From the NCBI RefSeq assembly GCF_014108865.1, contig NZ_CP053928.1:4464001-4528000 (forward strand): DNA of 64,000 nucleotides. Reading direction: 5' to 3'. Below, one piece after another: positions 56,097-64,000 of the stretch. Made by a program: the position numbers and the translations under genes. This stretch comes from Nocardioides sp. WS12. GTDB taxonomy: Bacteria; Actinomycetota; Actinomycetes; Propionibacteriales; Nocardioidaceae. The stretch's first letter is position 1. Each line of letters begins with the position of its first letter. The notes below the pieces were generated by a model that made no database searches, was not told the origin of the DNA, and was given only the letters and a program-made list of their open reading frames with translations.

Positions 56097-56116
56097 CGAC
56101 CCTGATCCGACCCTGA
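56097..56116. promoter_or_regulatory. Direct repeat CGACCCTGA x2 between kinase and PspC genes
   Basis: Copies at 56097-56105 and 56108-56116, 11 bases apart, about one helical turn. The reverse-complement core TCAGGGTC also occurs at 42279-42287 before DUF6350 and at 62492-62499 before the MMPL gene. It is a candidate site for the adjacent response regulator. Confidence 0.5.
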
Positions 56117-56195
56117 CACCGACCCCTGCTCGATGCGGCAGGATCAGGGCAGTCCCCGATGGTGCGCAGGCGCCAGACACCGCAGGCTTGGAGCC

Positions 56196-57368
56196 ATGAA
56201 CACACCGACCGACACCGAGCACGGCCCCGGCCCCTCGGGCCAGGAGCCCGGTCCCACCGGCCCCCGCGTGACCCGTGACGAGGTCCGCGACCTGGGCCGC
56301 CTGCGCCGCAGCCGCACCGACCGGAAGATCTCCGGTGTCGCCGGCGGCGTCGCCCGCCACCTCGACGTCGACCCGCTTCTGGTGCGGGTCGCCTTCGTGA
56401 TCCTCACGTTCTTCGGCGGCGGCGGCCTGATCCTGTACGGAGTCGCGTGGCTTCTCGTTCCCGACGAGCACGACGGTGACGCGGTGATCAACGTCGACGA
56501 GGGGATCCGGACCGCGGCCCTGATCATCGCCGGCGTCCTCACGATCGCCTCGATGGTCGGCGACACGTTCGGTGGACCTCAGTTCCCCTGGCCGGTGCTG
56601 TTCGTCGGTCTGGTGTTCCTGATCATCTTCGGCGGCAAGCAGGCCAAGCAGTCCCGCACGTTCCCGCCGGTTCCCGGCCAGGCGGCCGTGCCGCCGTCGT
56701 ACCCGGGCTATCGGCCGGGGCCGCCCCCGCCGCCGCGTCCCGTGGACCCCAAGCGCCGTGGCCCGCTGTTGTTCCCGTTCACGATCGCGTTCGCCGCGCT
56801 CGCCGTCGGCGTGGTCGCCACCCTGCACCTGGCCGGCGTCGATGTCGCCCCCTCGACCTACCCCGTGACCGTGCTGGGCGTGGTCGGCGTGATGCTGCTG
56901 GTCGGCTCGTTCTACGGCCGGGCCGGAGGGCTGATCTTCATCGGCCTGATCGCCGCGGTGGCAACGCTGGCGACCTCGGTGGTCGACAATGTCGACCTCA
57001 ATGCGGGGCAGACCGTCAAGCGGCCCGACACAGCAGCCGAACTCGCATCCGGTTACGACGTGGGCATCGGCGAGATCATCATCGATCTGACCAGGCTCGA
57101 CGCAAAGGAGCTTGGTGAACTCGACGGCAAGACGCTCGACCTCGAGGTCGGGCTCGGCCACATCGAGGTGATCGTTCCCGACACCGGCCTGCGCGTCGAC
57201 GCCGACGCGAAGATCGAGGCGGGCGAGGTGATCCTCTTCGGCGACAAGTCCGAGAACGACGACAAGGCCGTCCACGGCGGTGCCACTGAACCGACCCTCA
57301 CGATCGACGCCGAGCTGTTCCTCGGACAGATCCAGATCCACACCGAGACCGAGAAGGAAGCGGCATGA
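56196..57368 (+). CDS. PspC domain protein with LiaF-like C terminus
   Basis: 390 residues. A Pro/Gly-rich N terminus is followed by a PspC domain (RTDRKISGVAGGVARHLDVD, about 42-61). Two or three helices come next, then a Pro-rich linker (RPGPPPPPRP near 172) and two more helices. The C-terminal beta domain (GYDVGIGEIIIDLTRLDAKE near 286 onward) is like LiaF/DUF2154 sensors. These proteins usually hold envelope-stress kinases in check, which fits the divergent PspC kinase. The ATG at 56196 follows TTGGAG. The next gene overlaps by 4 bases. Confidence 0.85.
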   Translation: MNTPTDTEHGPGPSGQEPGPTGPRVTRDEVRDLGRLRRSRTDRKISGVAGGVARHLDVDPLLVRVAFVILTFFGGGGLILYGVAWLLVPDEHDGDAVINVDEGIRTAALIIAGVLTIASMVGDTFGGPQFPWPVLFVGLVFLIIFGGKQAKQSRTFPPVPGQAAVPPSYPGYRPGPPPPPRPVDPKRRGPLLFPFTIAFAALAVGVVATLHLAGVDVAPSTYPVTVLGVVGVMLLVGSFYGRAGGLIFIGLIAAVATLATSVVDNVDLNAGQTVKRPDTAAELASGYDVGIGEIIIDLTRLDAKELGELDGKTLDLEVGLGHIEVIVPDTGLRVDADAKIEAGEVILFGDKSENDDKAVHGGATEPTLTIDAELFLGQIQIHTETEKEAA

Positions 57369-57781
57369 GCACCGACGACGTCAACGACTCGATCGAGCGG
57401 CCCCGCGAGGACCGCAAGCCCGACGCCCGCCCCTCCGGCTGGCACGCGGTGAACACCGGCCACCTGGTGATGGGTACGGCGTTCGTCGGCCTGGTCATCG
57501 TGTGGGCACTGCTCACCAGCGACACCGTCCAGTTCGACAACGCCCGCTGGATCCTGCCGCTGCCCTGGCTGGCCGCCGGCGCCCTCGGCCTGCTCGCAAC
57601 GGTCCTCCGCGGTCGCCGCCAGCACGACACACCTGCCTGGGTGGAGCACGTCGCCAACTACGGCAACATCGGCCACCACGGCCACCATGGCGACAAGCAC
57701 GGTTGGCGTCACGGCGGCGGTCCCGCGCACATGAAGGGCTGGCTGCACGGCTCGTCGGACGACAAGGATCGCCAGGACTGA
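57365..57781 (+). CDS. Small membrane protein with His-rich tail
   Basis: 138 residues, two transmembrane helices (near 34-52 and 62-83), then a cytoplasmic or external tail from about 95 with a dense His/Gly run (GHHGHHGDKHGWRHGGG). The His cluster could bind zinc, copper or nickel, but no family function is known. Its ATG overlaps the PspC gene stop as ATGA, which makes it part of that operon. Confidence 0.75.
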   Translation: MSTDDVNDSIERPREDRKPDARPSGWHAVNTGHLVMGTAFVGLVIVWALLTSDTVQFDNARWILPLPWLAAGALGLLATVLRGRRQHDTPAWVEHVANYGNIGHHGHHGDKHGWRHGGGPAHMKGWLHGSSDDKDRQD

Positions 57782-57794
57782 CAACCTTTGCTCA

Positions 57795-57822
57795 CCTCTC
57801 ACCGCTTTGGACTGGTGAGAGG
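57795..57822 (+). promoter_or_regulatory. Hairpin overlapping the sigma-gene ribosome site
   Basis: A 9-bp perfect inverted repeat, CCTCTCACC/GGTGAGAGG. Its 3' arm includes part of the GAGAGGGG ribosome site of the gene at 57830, so it could hold translation back or end upstream transcription. Confidence 0.35.
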
Positions 57823-57829
57823 GGTGGTC

Positions 57830-58372
57830 ATGGAGCGAACGGTGGTGGACGGACCGATGCCGCAGGCAGTCGCGGACTCCGGTGGTGAGGCGGACGGTTT
57901 CGACGCGTTCGTCAGCGCCCGTGGCGACGCGCTGTGGCGTTCCGCTTGGTTGCTCACCGGAGACCACCAGTTGGCCGAGGACCTCGTCCAGACCGCGCTG
58001 GCCAAGTCCTGGCGTGCGTTCGGCCGGGTCGGCATCGACGGTTTCGAGCCCTACGTACGCCGCGTCATGTTCACGACGTACATCTCGTGGTGGCGGCGGA
58101 AGTGGCGCGGTGAGCGGCCCACGGGCGAACTGCCTGAGCTCGCCGGACGCGATGTCGGCGCAGACTCCGACGGGCGCAACGACCTCCTGGCCGCGCTCGA
58201 GGGACTGCCCCGCGGACAGCGCGCAGTCGTGGTGCTGCGCTACTTCGAGGACCTGTCCGAGGCCCAGGCGGCTGGCGTCCTCGGCATCAGTGTCGGCACC
58301 GTGAAGAGCCAGTGCTCCCGCGCCCTGACCGCTCTGCGCACCTCTCCCCGCCTGCAACGAGAGGACTCCTGA
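57830..58372 (+). CDS. ECF sigma factor, SigE family
   Basis: A 180-residue sigma factor with regions 2 and 4 only. Region 2 reads FDAFVSARGDALWRSAWLLT then LAEDLVQTALAKSWRAFGRV; region 2.4 reads FEPYVRRVMFTTYISWWRRK. Region 4 reads LPRGQRAVVVLRYFEDLSEA with the HTH VLGISVGTVKSQCSRALTAL. The ATG at 57830 follows GAGAGGGG by 5 bases and is preferred to a TTG 42 bases upstream. It is 48 bases after the His-rich gene and overlaps the next gene by one base. Confidence 0.93.
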   Translation: MERTVVDGPMPQAVADSGGEADGFDAFVSARGDALWRSAWLLTGDHQLAEDLVQTALAKSWRAFGRVGIDGFEPYVRRVMFTTYISWWRRKWRGERPTGELPELAGRDVGADSDGRNDLLAALEGLPRGQRAVVVLRYFEDLSEAQAAGVLGISVGTVKSQCSRALTALRTSPRLQREDS

Positions 58373-59373
58373 TGACCGAGTACGACGACCAGTGGCTGCG
58401 CGACGGACTCGCGGCCGCCGTACCCACGCCGCCGGAGGCGGCCGACCGCGCGCACCGCGCGACCGTGAAGTCCCGACGAGGTCGGCAGTTGCGCGCAGCC
58501 GGCGTGCTCGGTGTCGCGGCGGCGGTGGTGGCCGGGGCCGTGGCGTGGACCGTCTCCTCCGGTGACGAACCCGATCGCGCGGCCGACGGCACGAAGGACG
58601 TGTCGGTCACCTGTCCGGAGCCCTCGACGGAAGCGCCCTTCCCGTCCAAGGCGACCGGCAAGGCCGGCGACGGCCTCCCGCCCGGCGCCACGACGGCGCG
58701 GTTGTGCCAGGGCCAGGGCACCGAGATCGACGTACCGCTCGATGCCCTGGACACGGGCATCGACGAACTCACCGATGCCGTCAACGGCCTCGACCCCTAC
58801 CCGGCGTGGAGCGCAGAAAGCGCCTGCACCATGGACCTGGGTCCCGGCTACCAGATCGTGTTCGGCTACCCGGACGGCTCGACGACCGCGGTCACGGGAG
58901 AGCTCTACGGATGCCGCGCCGTGACGATCGACGGCGAGGACGTGCGCGGCAACCCGGAGGCTCTCTGGGCGCAGTACGCCGCTCTGCTCCGCCAGCAGCG
59001 CGACGCGTCGGACCCGCCGGCCACCACACCGGCCGCCGACCTGACCTGCGACCAGATCGGCATGTCGCCCGTGGGGCGCGCAGCCGACATGACCGAGGCG
59101 GTCTACTGCTCCGACATGCCCGGACCCGGCGTACCCATCCCTGCCGAGGACCTCGCCGTCCTGGTCGAGGACATGCGGACGTCGGAACCGGCCGGCATCA
59201 CCCCGGCCTGTTACACACCGGGCCGGATCGTCGGGCAGACCACCTGGGGCGACACGGTCCAGACGTCCGCCCTGTGCGGTGGCGACCGCTGGAGCATGGA
59301 GGACGACCTCGCCTGGCCGGTCAGCCCCGCCAGCAAGGCGATCCTCGACCGACTGGCGGCCGAGGTCGGCTGA
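58372..59373 (+). CDS. Membrane protein coupled to the ECF sigma factor
   Basis: 333 residues. The short cytoplasmic N terminus (about 1-40, Arg/Lys-rich near the membrane) precedes one transmembrane helix (about 42-60, AAGVLGVAAAVVAGAVAWTV). A Cys-rich external domain follows with several Cys (near residues 78, 105, 143, 180, 224, 243). The TGATG overlap with the sigma stop shows coupling, so it is probably the sensor or anti-sigma partner. No zinc-type anti-sigma motif (HxxxCxxC) is present in the N terminus. Confidence 0.78.
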   Translation: MTEYDDQWLRDGLAAAVPTPPEAADRAHRATVKSRRGRQLRAAGVLGVAAAVVAGAVAWTVSSGDEPDRAADGTKDVSVTCPEPSTEAPFPSKATGKAGDGLPPGATTARLCQGQGTEIDVPLDALDTGIDELTDAVNGLDPYPAWSAESACTMDLGPGYQIVFGYPDGSTTAVTGELYGCRAVTIDGEDVRGNPEALWAQYAALLRQQRDASDPPATTPAADLTCDQIGMSPVGRAADMTEAVYCSDMPGPGVPIPAEDLAVLVEDMRTSEPAGITPACYTPGRIVGQTTWGDTVQTSALCGGDRWSMEDDLAWPVSPASKAILDRLAAEVG

Positions 59374-59382
59374 CTCCCGGCG

Positions 59383-60108
59383 TCAGTGCGCGTCGAGCCC
59401 CGACACCCGGATGCCCGCGTGCACCTTGTACTTCCGGTTGATCGAGATCAGTACGGCGGTGAAGGGCTCCAGCACGCGGGCGAGGCGGAGCTTGCCGCCA
59501 TCGATGCCCTCGCGGCCGGTGACGGAAGCGGCGAGGTCGATCGCGACCTGCTTGCCCTCGACGGAGTCGCCGACCACGATGACGTCCTCGTCGAGGAACT
59601 CGGCGTCGCTCCAGAGGCCGACGGCGGAGACGTTGTGGAACGCACCGACCACGGTCGCCTCGGGCGCCAGTTCCTGGGCTGATTCGGCGGCCGAGCCCTC
59701 GCCGCCCTTGACGACCTGACCGTGCGCGCCGCGCTTGTCGAAGGCGAGCGGGTTGACGCAGGAGATGACGGTCTTGCCCGCGAGGGCCCCGTCGGCTGCG
59801 AGGGACGCGACGAGGTCGTCGTGGCCGTCGTACGGAACGGCCAGCAGGACGACGTCGGCAGCAGCGATCGCGTCGGCGTTGGTGGCGCCGCGGGCGACAC
59901 CCGCACCGGCCACGTCGACGAGGCGTTCGGTCACCTCGGCAGCGGAGACCTCGGCCTTCTCGGCAGCGCGGGAGCCGAGCACGATGTCGTGGCCGTGGCG
60001 GGCGAAGCGGTAACCGAGGCCCTTGCCCTGGGGGCCGGTGCCGCCGATGACGGCGACGGTATAGCGGGGGGTCTCGCGCGGAGCGTTCTCGGAAGTCACA
60101 AGGTCCAC
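59383..60108 (-). CDS. npdG: NADPH-dependent F420 reductase
   Basis: It moves hydride between NADPH and the deazaflavin F420. The 241-residue product has the N-terminal nucleotide motif VAVIGGTGPQGKGLGYRFAR (about 18-37), GSRAAEKA near 45 for the NADP phosphate, VVLLAVPYDGH near 86, and a C-terminal F420-site segment. It diverges from an F420-dependent oxidoreductase and may supply its reduced F420. The first 15 residues are a variable extension. Confidence 0.92.
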   Translation of the reverse strand: MDLVTSENAPRETPRYTVAVIGGTGPQGKGLGYRFARHGHDIVLGSRAAEKAEVSAAEVTERLVDVAGAGVARGATNADAIAAADVVLLAVPYDGHDDLVASLAADGALAGKTVISCVNPLAFDKRGAHGQVVKGGEGSAAESAQELAPEATVVGAFHNVSAVGLWSDAEFLDEDVIVVGDSVEGKQVAIDLAASVTGREGIDGGKLRLARVLEPFTAVLISINRKYKVHAGIRVSGLDAH

Positions 60109-60169
60109 CTAACACGTAAGGGAGGTCGTTCGGATCGCAGGCGTCTCGTTCAGGGAGACCCTTGCGACC

Positions 60170-60188
60170 GTGACAGTAATACTGTCAC
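60170..60188. promoter_or_regulatory. 19-base palindrome at the F420 oxidoreductase promoter
   Basis: GTGACAGTA-A-TACTGTCAC, a perfect inverted repeat with one central base, ending 9 bases before the ATG at 60198 and containing a TAATAC -10-like core. Size and form fit a TetR-type repressor site. The regulator gene is not in the window. Confidence 0.7.
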
Positions 60189-60197
60189 AGTGGCGCC

Positions 60198-61235
60198 ATG
60201 AAGCTTTCGATGCCCCTCATCTATGCCGGCAACCCCCGCGAGTCCGCCGACCAGGTCGTCGCACTCGAGAAGGCCGGGCTCGACATGATCTGGGTGGCGG
60301 AGCCGTACGGCTTCGACGCGCCGACCCTGCTGGGCTACCTCGCCGCCAAGACCGAGACGGTCGAGATCGCTGCCGGCATCCTCAACGTGTACTCCCGCAC
60401 CCCCGGTGCCCTGCTCCAGACCGCCGCCGGCCTGGACAACGTGTCCGGCGGCCGCGCGGTCCTCGGCCTCGGCGCCTCCGGCCCGCAGGTGATCGAGGGC
60501 TTCCACGGCATGGCGTACGACCGCCCGCTGACCCGCACCCGCGAGGTCATCGAGGTGCTGCGGATGGGCCTGCGCGGCGAGCGCCTGGACTACCAGGGCA
60601 AGACCCTCCAGGTCCCGCTCCCGGCCGGCGAGGGCCTCGGCCTCGGCAAGCCGCTGAAGCTCCTGAACAAGCCCGAGCGCGCCGACCTGCCGATCTGGGT
60701 GGCTGCCCTCGGTGACAAGAACGTCGCGATGACGGCCGAGGTCGCCGACGGCTGGCTGCCGTTCCTCTACTACCCCGAGAAGGCCCAGCAGGTGTGGGGC
60801 GACCCCCTGGCCCGCGGCGCAGCGAAGCGGTCGGCCGACCTCAAGCCGCTCGAGATCTGTGCCGGCGGCATGGTGGCCATCGGCGAAGGCCCCGAGACCA
60901 AGGCGTTCCTGGACTTCATGCGTCCGATGTACGCCCTGTACGTCGGCGGCATGGGTGCGCGCGACAAGAACTTCTACAACCAGCTCGCCTGCGAGTACGG
61001 CTACGAGAAGGAGGCCAAGGAGATCCAGGACCTCTACCTCTCGGGCAAGAAGAAGGAAGCCGAGGCGCTGGTCCCGCTCGAGTGGCTCGAAGCCGGCAAC
61101 CTGGTCGGCCCGGCGTCGTACGTCAAGGAACGGATCGCGGCCTTCAAGGAGTCCGGCGTGACGAACCTGTCCGTCTCCCCCGCCTCCGCCGACCCCGCCG
61201 CGACCATCGCGCAGATCAAGGAATGGGTGGCCTGA
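60198..61235 (+). CDS. LLM class F420-dependent oxidoreductase
   Basis: A 345-residue luciferase-like TIM-barrel enzyme that probably uses reduced F420. It starts MKLSMPLIYAGNPRESADQV, with AEPYGFDAPTLLGYLAAKTE near 34 and GGRAVLGLGASGPQVIEGFHG near 86 (a typical LLM flavin/deazaflavin loop). DGWLPFLYYPEKAQQVW (near 182) follows. The substrate is unknown; the coupled acyl-CoA dehydrogenase suggests a lipid or acyl-CoA pathway. Its stop overlaps the next start (TGATG). Confidence 0.9.
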   Translation: MKLSMPLIYAGNPRESADQVVALEKAGLDMIWVAEPYGFDAPTLLGYLAAKTETVEIAAGILNVYSRTPGALLQTAAGLDNVSGGRAVLGLGASGPQVIEGFHGMAYDRPLTRTREVIEVLRMGLRGERLDYQGKTLQVPLPAGEGLGLGKPLKLLNKPERADLPIWVAALGDKNVAMTAEVADGWLPFLYYPEKAQQVWGDPLARGAAKRSADLKPLEICAGGMVAIGEGPETKAFLDFMRPMYALYVGGMGARDKNFYNQLACEYGYEKEAKEIQDLYLSGKKKEAEALVPLEWLEAGNLVGPASYVKERIAAFKESGVTNLSVSPASADPAATIAQIKEWVA

Positions 61236-62383
61236 TGCCCGACCGTCCCACGATCTACGAAACCGAGCACGAGGACTTCCGCAAGACGGTCCGCACCTTC
61301 ATGGAGCGCGAGGTGAAGCCGTTCCACGACCAGTGGGAGAAGGACGGCATCGTCGACCGCGAGGTCTGGCGCAAGGCCGGCGCGGCCGGCCTGCTGAGCT
61401 TCGAGGTCCCGGAGGAGTACGACGGCCCCGGCATCAAGGACTTCCGCTACAACGCCGTCGTGGCGGAGGAGCAGGCCCGCGCCGGGGCGAGTGGCCCGGG
61501 CTTCTCGGTCCACACCGACATCATCGTTCCGTACCTCATCGCGATCGGGAACGACGAGCAGAAGAAGCGGTGGCTGCCCGGCACCGTGTCCGGCGACATC
61601 ATCACGGCCATCGCGATGACCGAGCCCGGCGCCGGATCCGACCTGCAGGGCATCCGGACCACGGCCGTCGACAAGGGCGATCACTACATCCTCAACGGAT
61701 CGAAGACGTTCATCAGCAACGGCATCCTGTCCGACCTCGTCATCGTGGTCGCCAAGACCGACCCCGATGCCGGAGCGCGCGGGATCAGCCTGCTGGTCGT
61801 CGAGCGCGGCATGGAGGGCTTCAACCGCGGCGCGAACCTCGAGAAGCTCGGCCTGAAGGCACAGGACACCGCCGAACTCAGCTTCGACAACGTCGTCGTA
61901 CCGAAGGCGAACCTGCTCGGCGAAGAGGGTCAGGGCTTCATCTACCTGATGCAGAACCTGCCCCAGGAGCGGATCTCGATCGCCTGCATCGCGATCGCCG
62001 CGATTGAGCACGTGCTGGACCTGACGCTCGACTACGTGAAGACGCGTGAGGCGTTCGGCAAGCCGATCGGCAAGTTCCAGAACACCCGGTTCACGCTGGC
62101 GGAAATGGCCACCGAGGCCTACATCGCGCGGGTGTTCGTCAACCACTGCATCGAGCAGCTCAACAAGGGCGAGGTCGACACCTCGCTCGCGTCGATGGCG
62201 AAGTGGTGGACCACCGAACTGCAGAAGAAGATCGTCGACCAGGGCCTGCAGATGCACGGTGGCTACGGCTACATGCTCGAGTACCCGATCGCGAAGGCGT
62301 ACGCCGACACGAGGATCCAGACGATCTACGGCGGCACCACCGAGATCCAGAAGGAGATCATCGGCCGGTTCCTCGGCCTGTAG
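61235..62383 (+). CDS. Acyl-CoA dehydrogenase
   Basis: A 382-residue FAD-dependent enzyme that introduces an alpha-beta double bond into acyl-CoA. The flavin-binding MTEPGAGSDLQGIRT (near 129) and SNGILSDLVIVVAKT (near 161) are clear. The C-terminal helix domain has RIQTIYGGTTEIQKEIIGRF, where the Glu-Ile after Gly-Gly-Thr-Thr is the region near the catalytic base. It ends the two-gene F420 operon and is followed by a strong terminator. Confidence 0.93.
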   Translation: MPDRPTIYETEHEDFRKTVRTFMEREVKPFHDQWEKDGIVDREVWRKAGAAGLLSFEVPEEYDGPGIKDFRYNAVVAEEQARAGASGPGFSVHTDIIVPYLIAIGNDEQKKRWLPGTVSGDIITAIAMTEPGAGSDLQGIRTTAVDKGDHYILNGSKTFISNGILSDLVIVVAKTDPDAGARGISLLVVERGMEGFNRGANLEKLGLKAQDTAELSFDNVVVPKANLLGEEGQGFIYLMQNLPQERISIACIAIAAIEHVLDLTLDYVKTREAFGKPIGKFQNTRFTLAEMATEAYIARVFVNHCIEQLNKGEVDTSLASMAKWWTTELQKKIVDQGLQMHGGYGYMLEYPIAKAYADTRIQTIYGGTTEIQKEIIGRFLGL

Positions 62384-62391
62384 ATCTGCAC

Positions 62392-62434
62392 CACCGAACG
62401 GCCCCCGGATGTCACATCCGTGGGCCGTTCGGTG
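62392..62434 (+). terminator. Terminator hairpin after the acyl-CoA dehydrogenase
   Basis: A 13-bp perfect outer stem (62392-62404 with 62422-62434) encloses an inner CGGATG/CATCCG stem, forming one long rod 8 bases past the stop. Confidence 0.8.
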
Positions 62435-62491
62435 TCTGGTGGGCAGCCGGATGGCGAAAAATTCCCGCCCGGCGATGATTCCGGAGTGATC

Positions 62492-62504
62492 TCAGGGTCA
62501 GATC
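62492..62504 (+). promoter_or_regulatory. TCAGGGTCAGATC motif upstream of the MMPL gene
   Basis: Matches the TCAGGGTCGGATC core of the kinase/PspC region apart from one base, 50 bases before the ATG and within a pair of TCCGGAG repeats (62480-62486 and 62503-62509). Confidence 0.4.
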
Positions 62505-62553
62505 CGGAGAAATCCTGATGCCGTTGTCGGTCCTCACTGGAAGAGTTCTCCCC

Positions 62554-64000
62554 ATGCACCGTCAGATCGCCGGAACGCTCACCGGCCCCATCACGAAGTG
62601 GATCGTCCTTGTCGCGGTCATCCTGATCGCAGGCGGCCTGGCGTCATTCGCCGGGAAGCTCATCGACGTCCAGAACAACGAAACCGAGTCCTGGCTGCCG
62701 GAAAGCGCCGAGTCGACCAAGGCCTTCGAGAAACTCGAGGCGTTCCAGGACCCCTATGACGTCGGCACGACCGTCGTCTACTTCCGCGAGTCCGGCCTCA
62801 CCGATGCCGATCTCGCGGCGATCGAAGAACACGGTTCAGAGATCGAGCAACTCGACGGCATCAAGAACGTGCTGACCCCGGTTCGGGCAGCGGCAGCGGA
62901 CATTCCCGCTCCGTTCGTGTCCGAAGACGGGCAGGTCGCGAAGCTCGAGTTCACGCTCAACTACGGCGACAAGCTGTGGGAGGAGCTCCCCGATCTGAAA
63001 CCGGAGGTCGATGACATCATCGCGATCGACGGCGTGGACTCCTACCTCGCCGGGGCCGGTGGCCAGAATGCCGACGCTGCCACGATCTTCTCCTCAGGCG
63101 ACGCCAACCTGCTGTTGATCACCCTCGGTGTCGTGATCCTGATCCTGCTGGCCACCTACCGAAGCCCTGTCCTGTGGCTGCTGCCCATCATCAGCGCCGT
63201 GGTCGGCCTGGGCGCCTCCATGGGCTTGCTGTACTTCCTGGCCAAGAACACTGGTCTCACCGTCAATGGACAGACCCAGTTCATCCTCACGGTGCTCGTG
63301 ATCGGCGCGGGCACCGACTACGCACTCCTGCTCGTGGCGCGCTACCGCGAAGAGTTGCGTCGTCACGAGAACCGCCACGAGGCCATGGCATTTGCGCTGC
63401 ATCGCGCAGCTCCAGCCATCTTCGCCAGCGCTGCGACCGTCGTCGTCGGCCTGCTCTGCCTCCTGTTCGCCGACCTCAACTCAACCGCCGGGATGGGTCC
63501 GGCCAACGCGGTCGGGGTCGCCGTGACCTTCCTCGTGATGGTCACGTTGCTGCCTGCCCTTCTGGTGATTTGCGGTCGGTGGGTGTTCTGGCCGTTCGTC
63601 CCGCACTTCGGCACCACCGAACCGACCGCCTCGGGACTCTGGGCGAAGGTCGGCCGCGGCATCGCACCTCGTCCGCGCATCGTCTGGATCGGGACAGCGG
63701 CTGCCCTCTTCGTCCTCTGCTTCGGATTCCTGAGGCTCGACACCAGCGGAATTCCCAGCGACGAGCAGTACACGCAGGACCAGGACTCCGTGACCGGTCA
63801 GTCGATCCTCGTGGACCACGGCCTCGTGGACGCCAGCACGCCCATCCAGGTCGTCGCGAATGCCGCAGAATCGGATGCGGTGGTCGCCGCCATGTCCGAC
63901 ATCGATGGCATCGCAGCCCCCGTCGTCGTGGCAACGGAAGGAGACACCGCGCTGATCATCGCCGAACTGACGAGCGACCCCTACTCGGATGCGGCCTTCG
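62554..64000 (+). CDS. MMPL family RND transporter (3' end outside window)
   Basis: At least 482 residues; the frame is open to the window edge. Helix 1 is near residues 16-34. A first periplasmic domain (about 38-180) follows, then helices 2-6 (about 187-345) with the RND/MMPL proton-relay signature GTDYALLLVARYREE near 251. Another helix near 380-398 leads into the second periplasmic domain. MMPL proteins export lipids, siderophores or drugs across the inner membrane. The ATG at 62554 follows GGAAGAG. The leader contains a TCAGGGTCAGATC motif resembling the kinase promoter. Confidence 0.9.
   Translation, partial: MHRQIAGTLTGPITKWIVLVAVILIAGGLASFAGKLIDVQNNETESWLPESAESTKAFEKLEAFQDPYDVGTTVVYFRESGLTDADLAAIEEHGSEIEQLDGIKNVLTPVRAAAADIPAPFVSEDGQVAKLEFTLNYGDKLWEELPDLKPEVDDIIAIDGVDSYLAGAGGQNADAATIFSSGDANLLLITLGVVILILLATYRSPVLWLLPIISAVVGLGASMGLLYFLAKNTGLTVNGQTQFILTVLVIGAGTDYALLLVARYREELRRHENRHEAMAFALHRAAPAIFASAATVVVGLLCLLFADLNSTAGMGPANAVGVAVTFLVMVTLLPALLVICGRWVFWPFVPHFGTTEPTASGLWAKVGRGIAPRPRIVWIGTAAALFVLCFGFLRLDTSGIPSDEQYTQDQDSVTGQSILVDHGLVDASTPIQVVANAAESDAVVAAMSDIDGIAAPVVVATEGDTALIIAELTSDPYSDAAF

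Overview
The window is very GC-rich, densely packed chromosomal DNA with GTG starts, stop-start overlaps and long antisense shadow frames. The gene set is actinobacterial: menaquinone-type SdhCAB, monomeric NADP isocitrate dehydrogenase, MutAB-MeaB, F420 enzymes, DUF6350-purN-purH-folD-DUF3017 synteny, SigE-type sigma factors and a PspC two-component locus. A Nocardioides-like member of the Nocardioidaceae fits best, but that is inference from gene content and order. I found no rRNA, tRNA, CRISPR array, transposase or phage gene, and no gene-free stretch longer than about 290 bases.

Layout. 1-4059: end of a nucleoside/sugar ABC permease, an M20 amidohydrolase, and a secreted binding-domain/VWA protein. 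4077-8993 (-): methylmalonyl-CoA mutase operon mutA-mutB-meaB, with short repeats inside two of the genes. 9077-16156: small membrane protein, glycosyltransferase, DUF1345 protein and dienelactone hydrolase, then a LysR regulator facing a formate dehydrogenase operon (fdhF-fdhD). 16321-19827: sdhCAB. 19920-25360: class III adenylate cyclase, SCO4848-family protein, YihY protein, 2'-5' RNA ligase-like protein, trpS, MFS exporter. 25390-31843: SDR and cytochrome P450 divergent from a TetR regulator, then a fused two-half ABC exporter. 31973-37220: icd, aquaporin, lipoprotein, mdh. 37359-42257 (-): DUF6350, purN, purH with a ZMP/ZTP riboswitch, folD, and DUF3017 with an apparent CTG start.

42342-46464 carries a sigma-like domain fused to a membrane anchor and a large external domain, followed by a separate ECF sigma gene overlapping a similar membrane protein. 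46526-48600 is sucCD. 48950-53144: M23 peptidase, PcrA helicase, small membrane protein. 53186-59373 is an envelope-stress locus. Histidine kinase, response regulator and M15 peptidase are translationally coupled on the minus strand. They diverge from a PspC/LiaF-like protein, a His-rich membrane protein, an ECF sigma factor and its membrane partner. 59383-62383: F420 reductase divergent from an F420-dependent oxidoreductase and an acyl-CoA dehydrogenase, with a strong palindrome at the promoter. 62554-64000: start of an MMPL transporter.

How the genes work together. sdhCAB, icd, mdh and sucCD place much of the TCA cycle within 32 kb, and MutAB feeds succinyl-CoA into it. purN, purH and folD link purine synthesis to one-carbon metabolism. 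The most unusual material is the sigma-sensor fusion beside its two-gene counterpart, a 21-nt-period repeat found inside meaB and flanking a 27-bp hairpin after mdh, a motif shared by three envelope-related promoters, and the purH leader.
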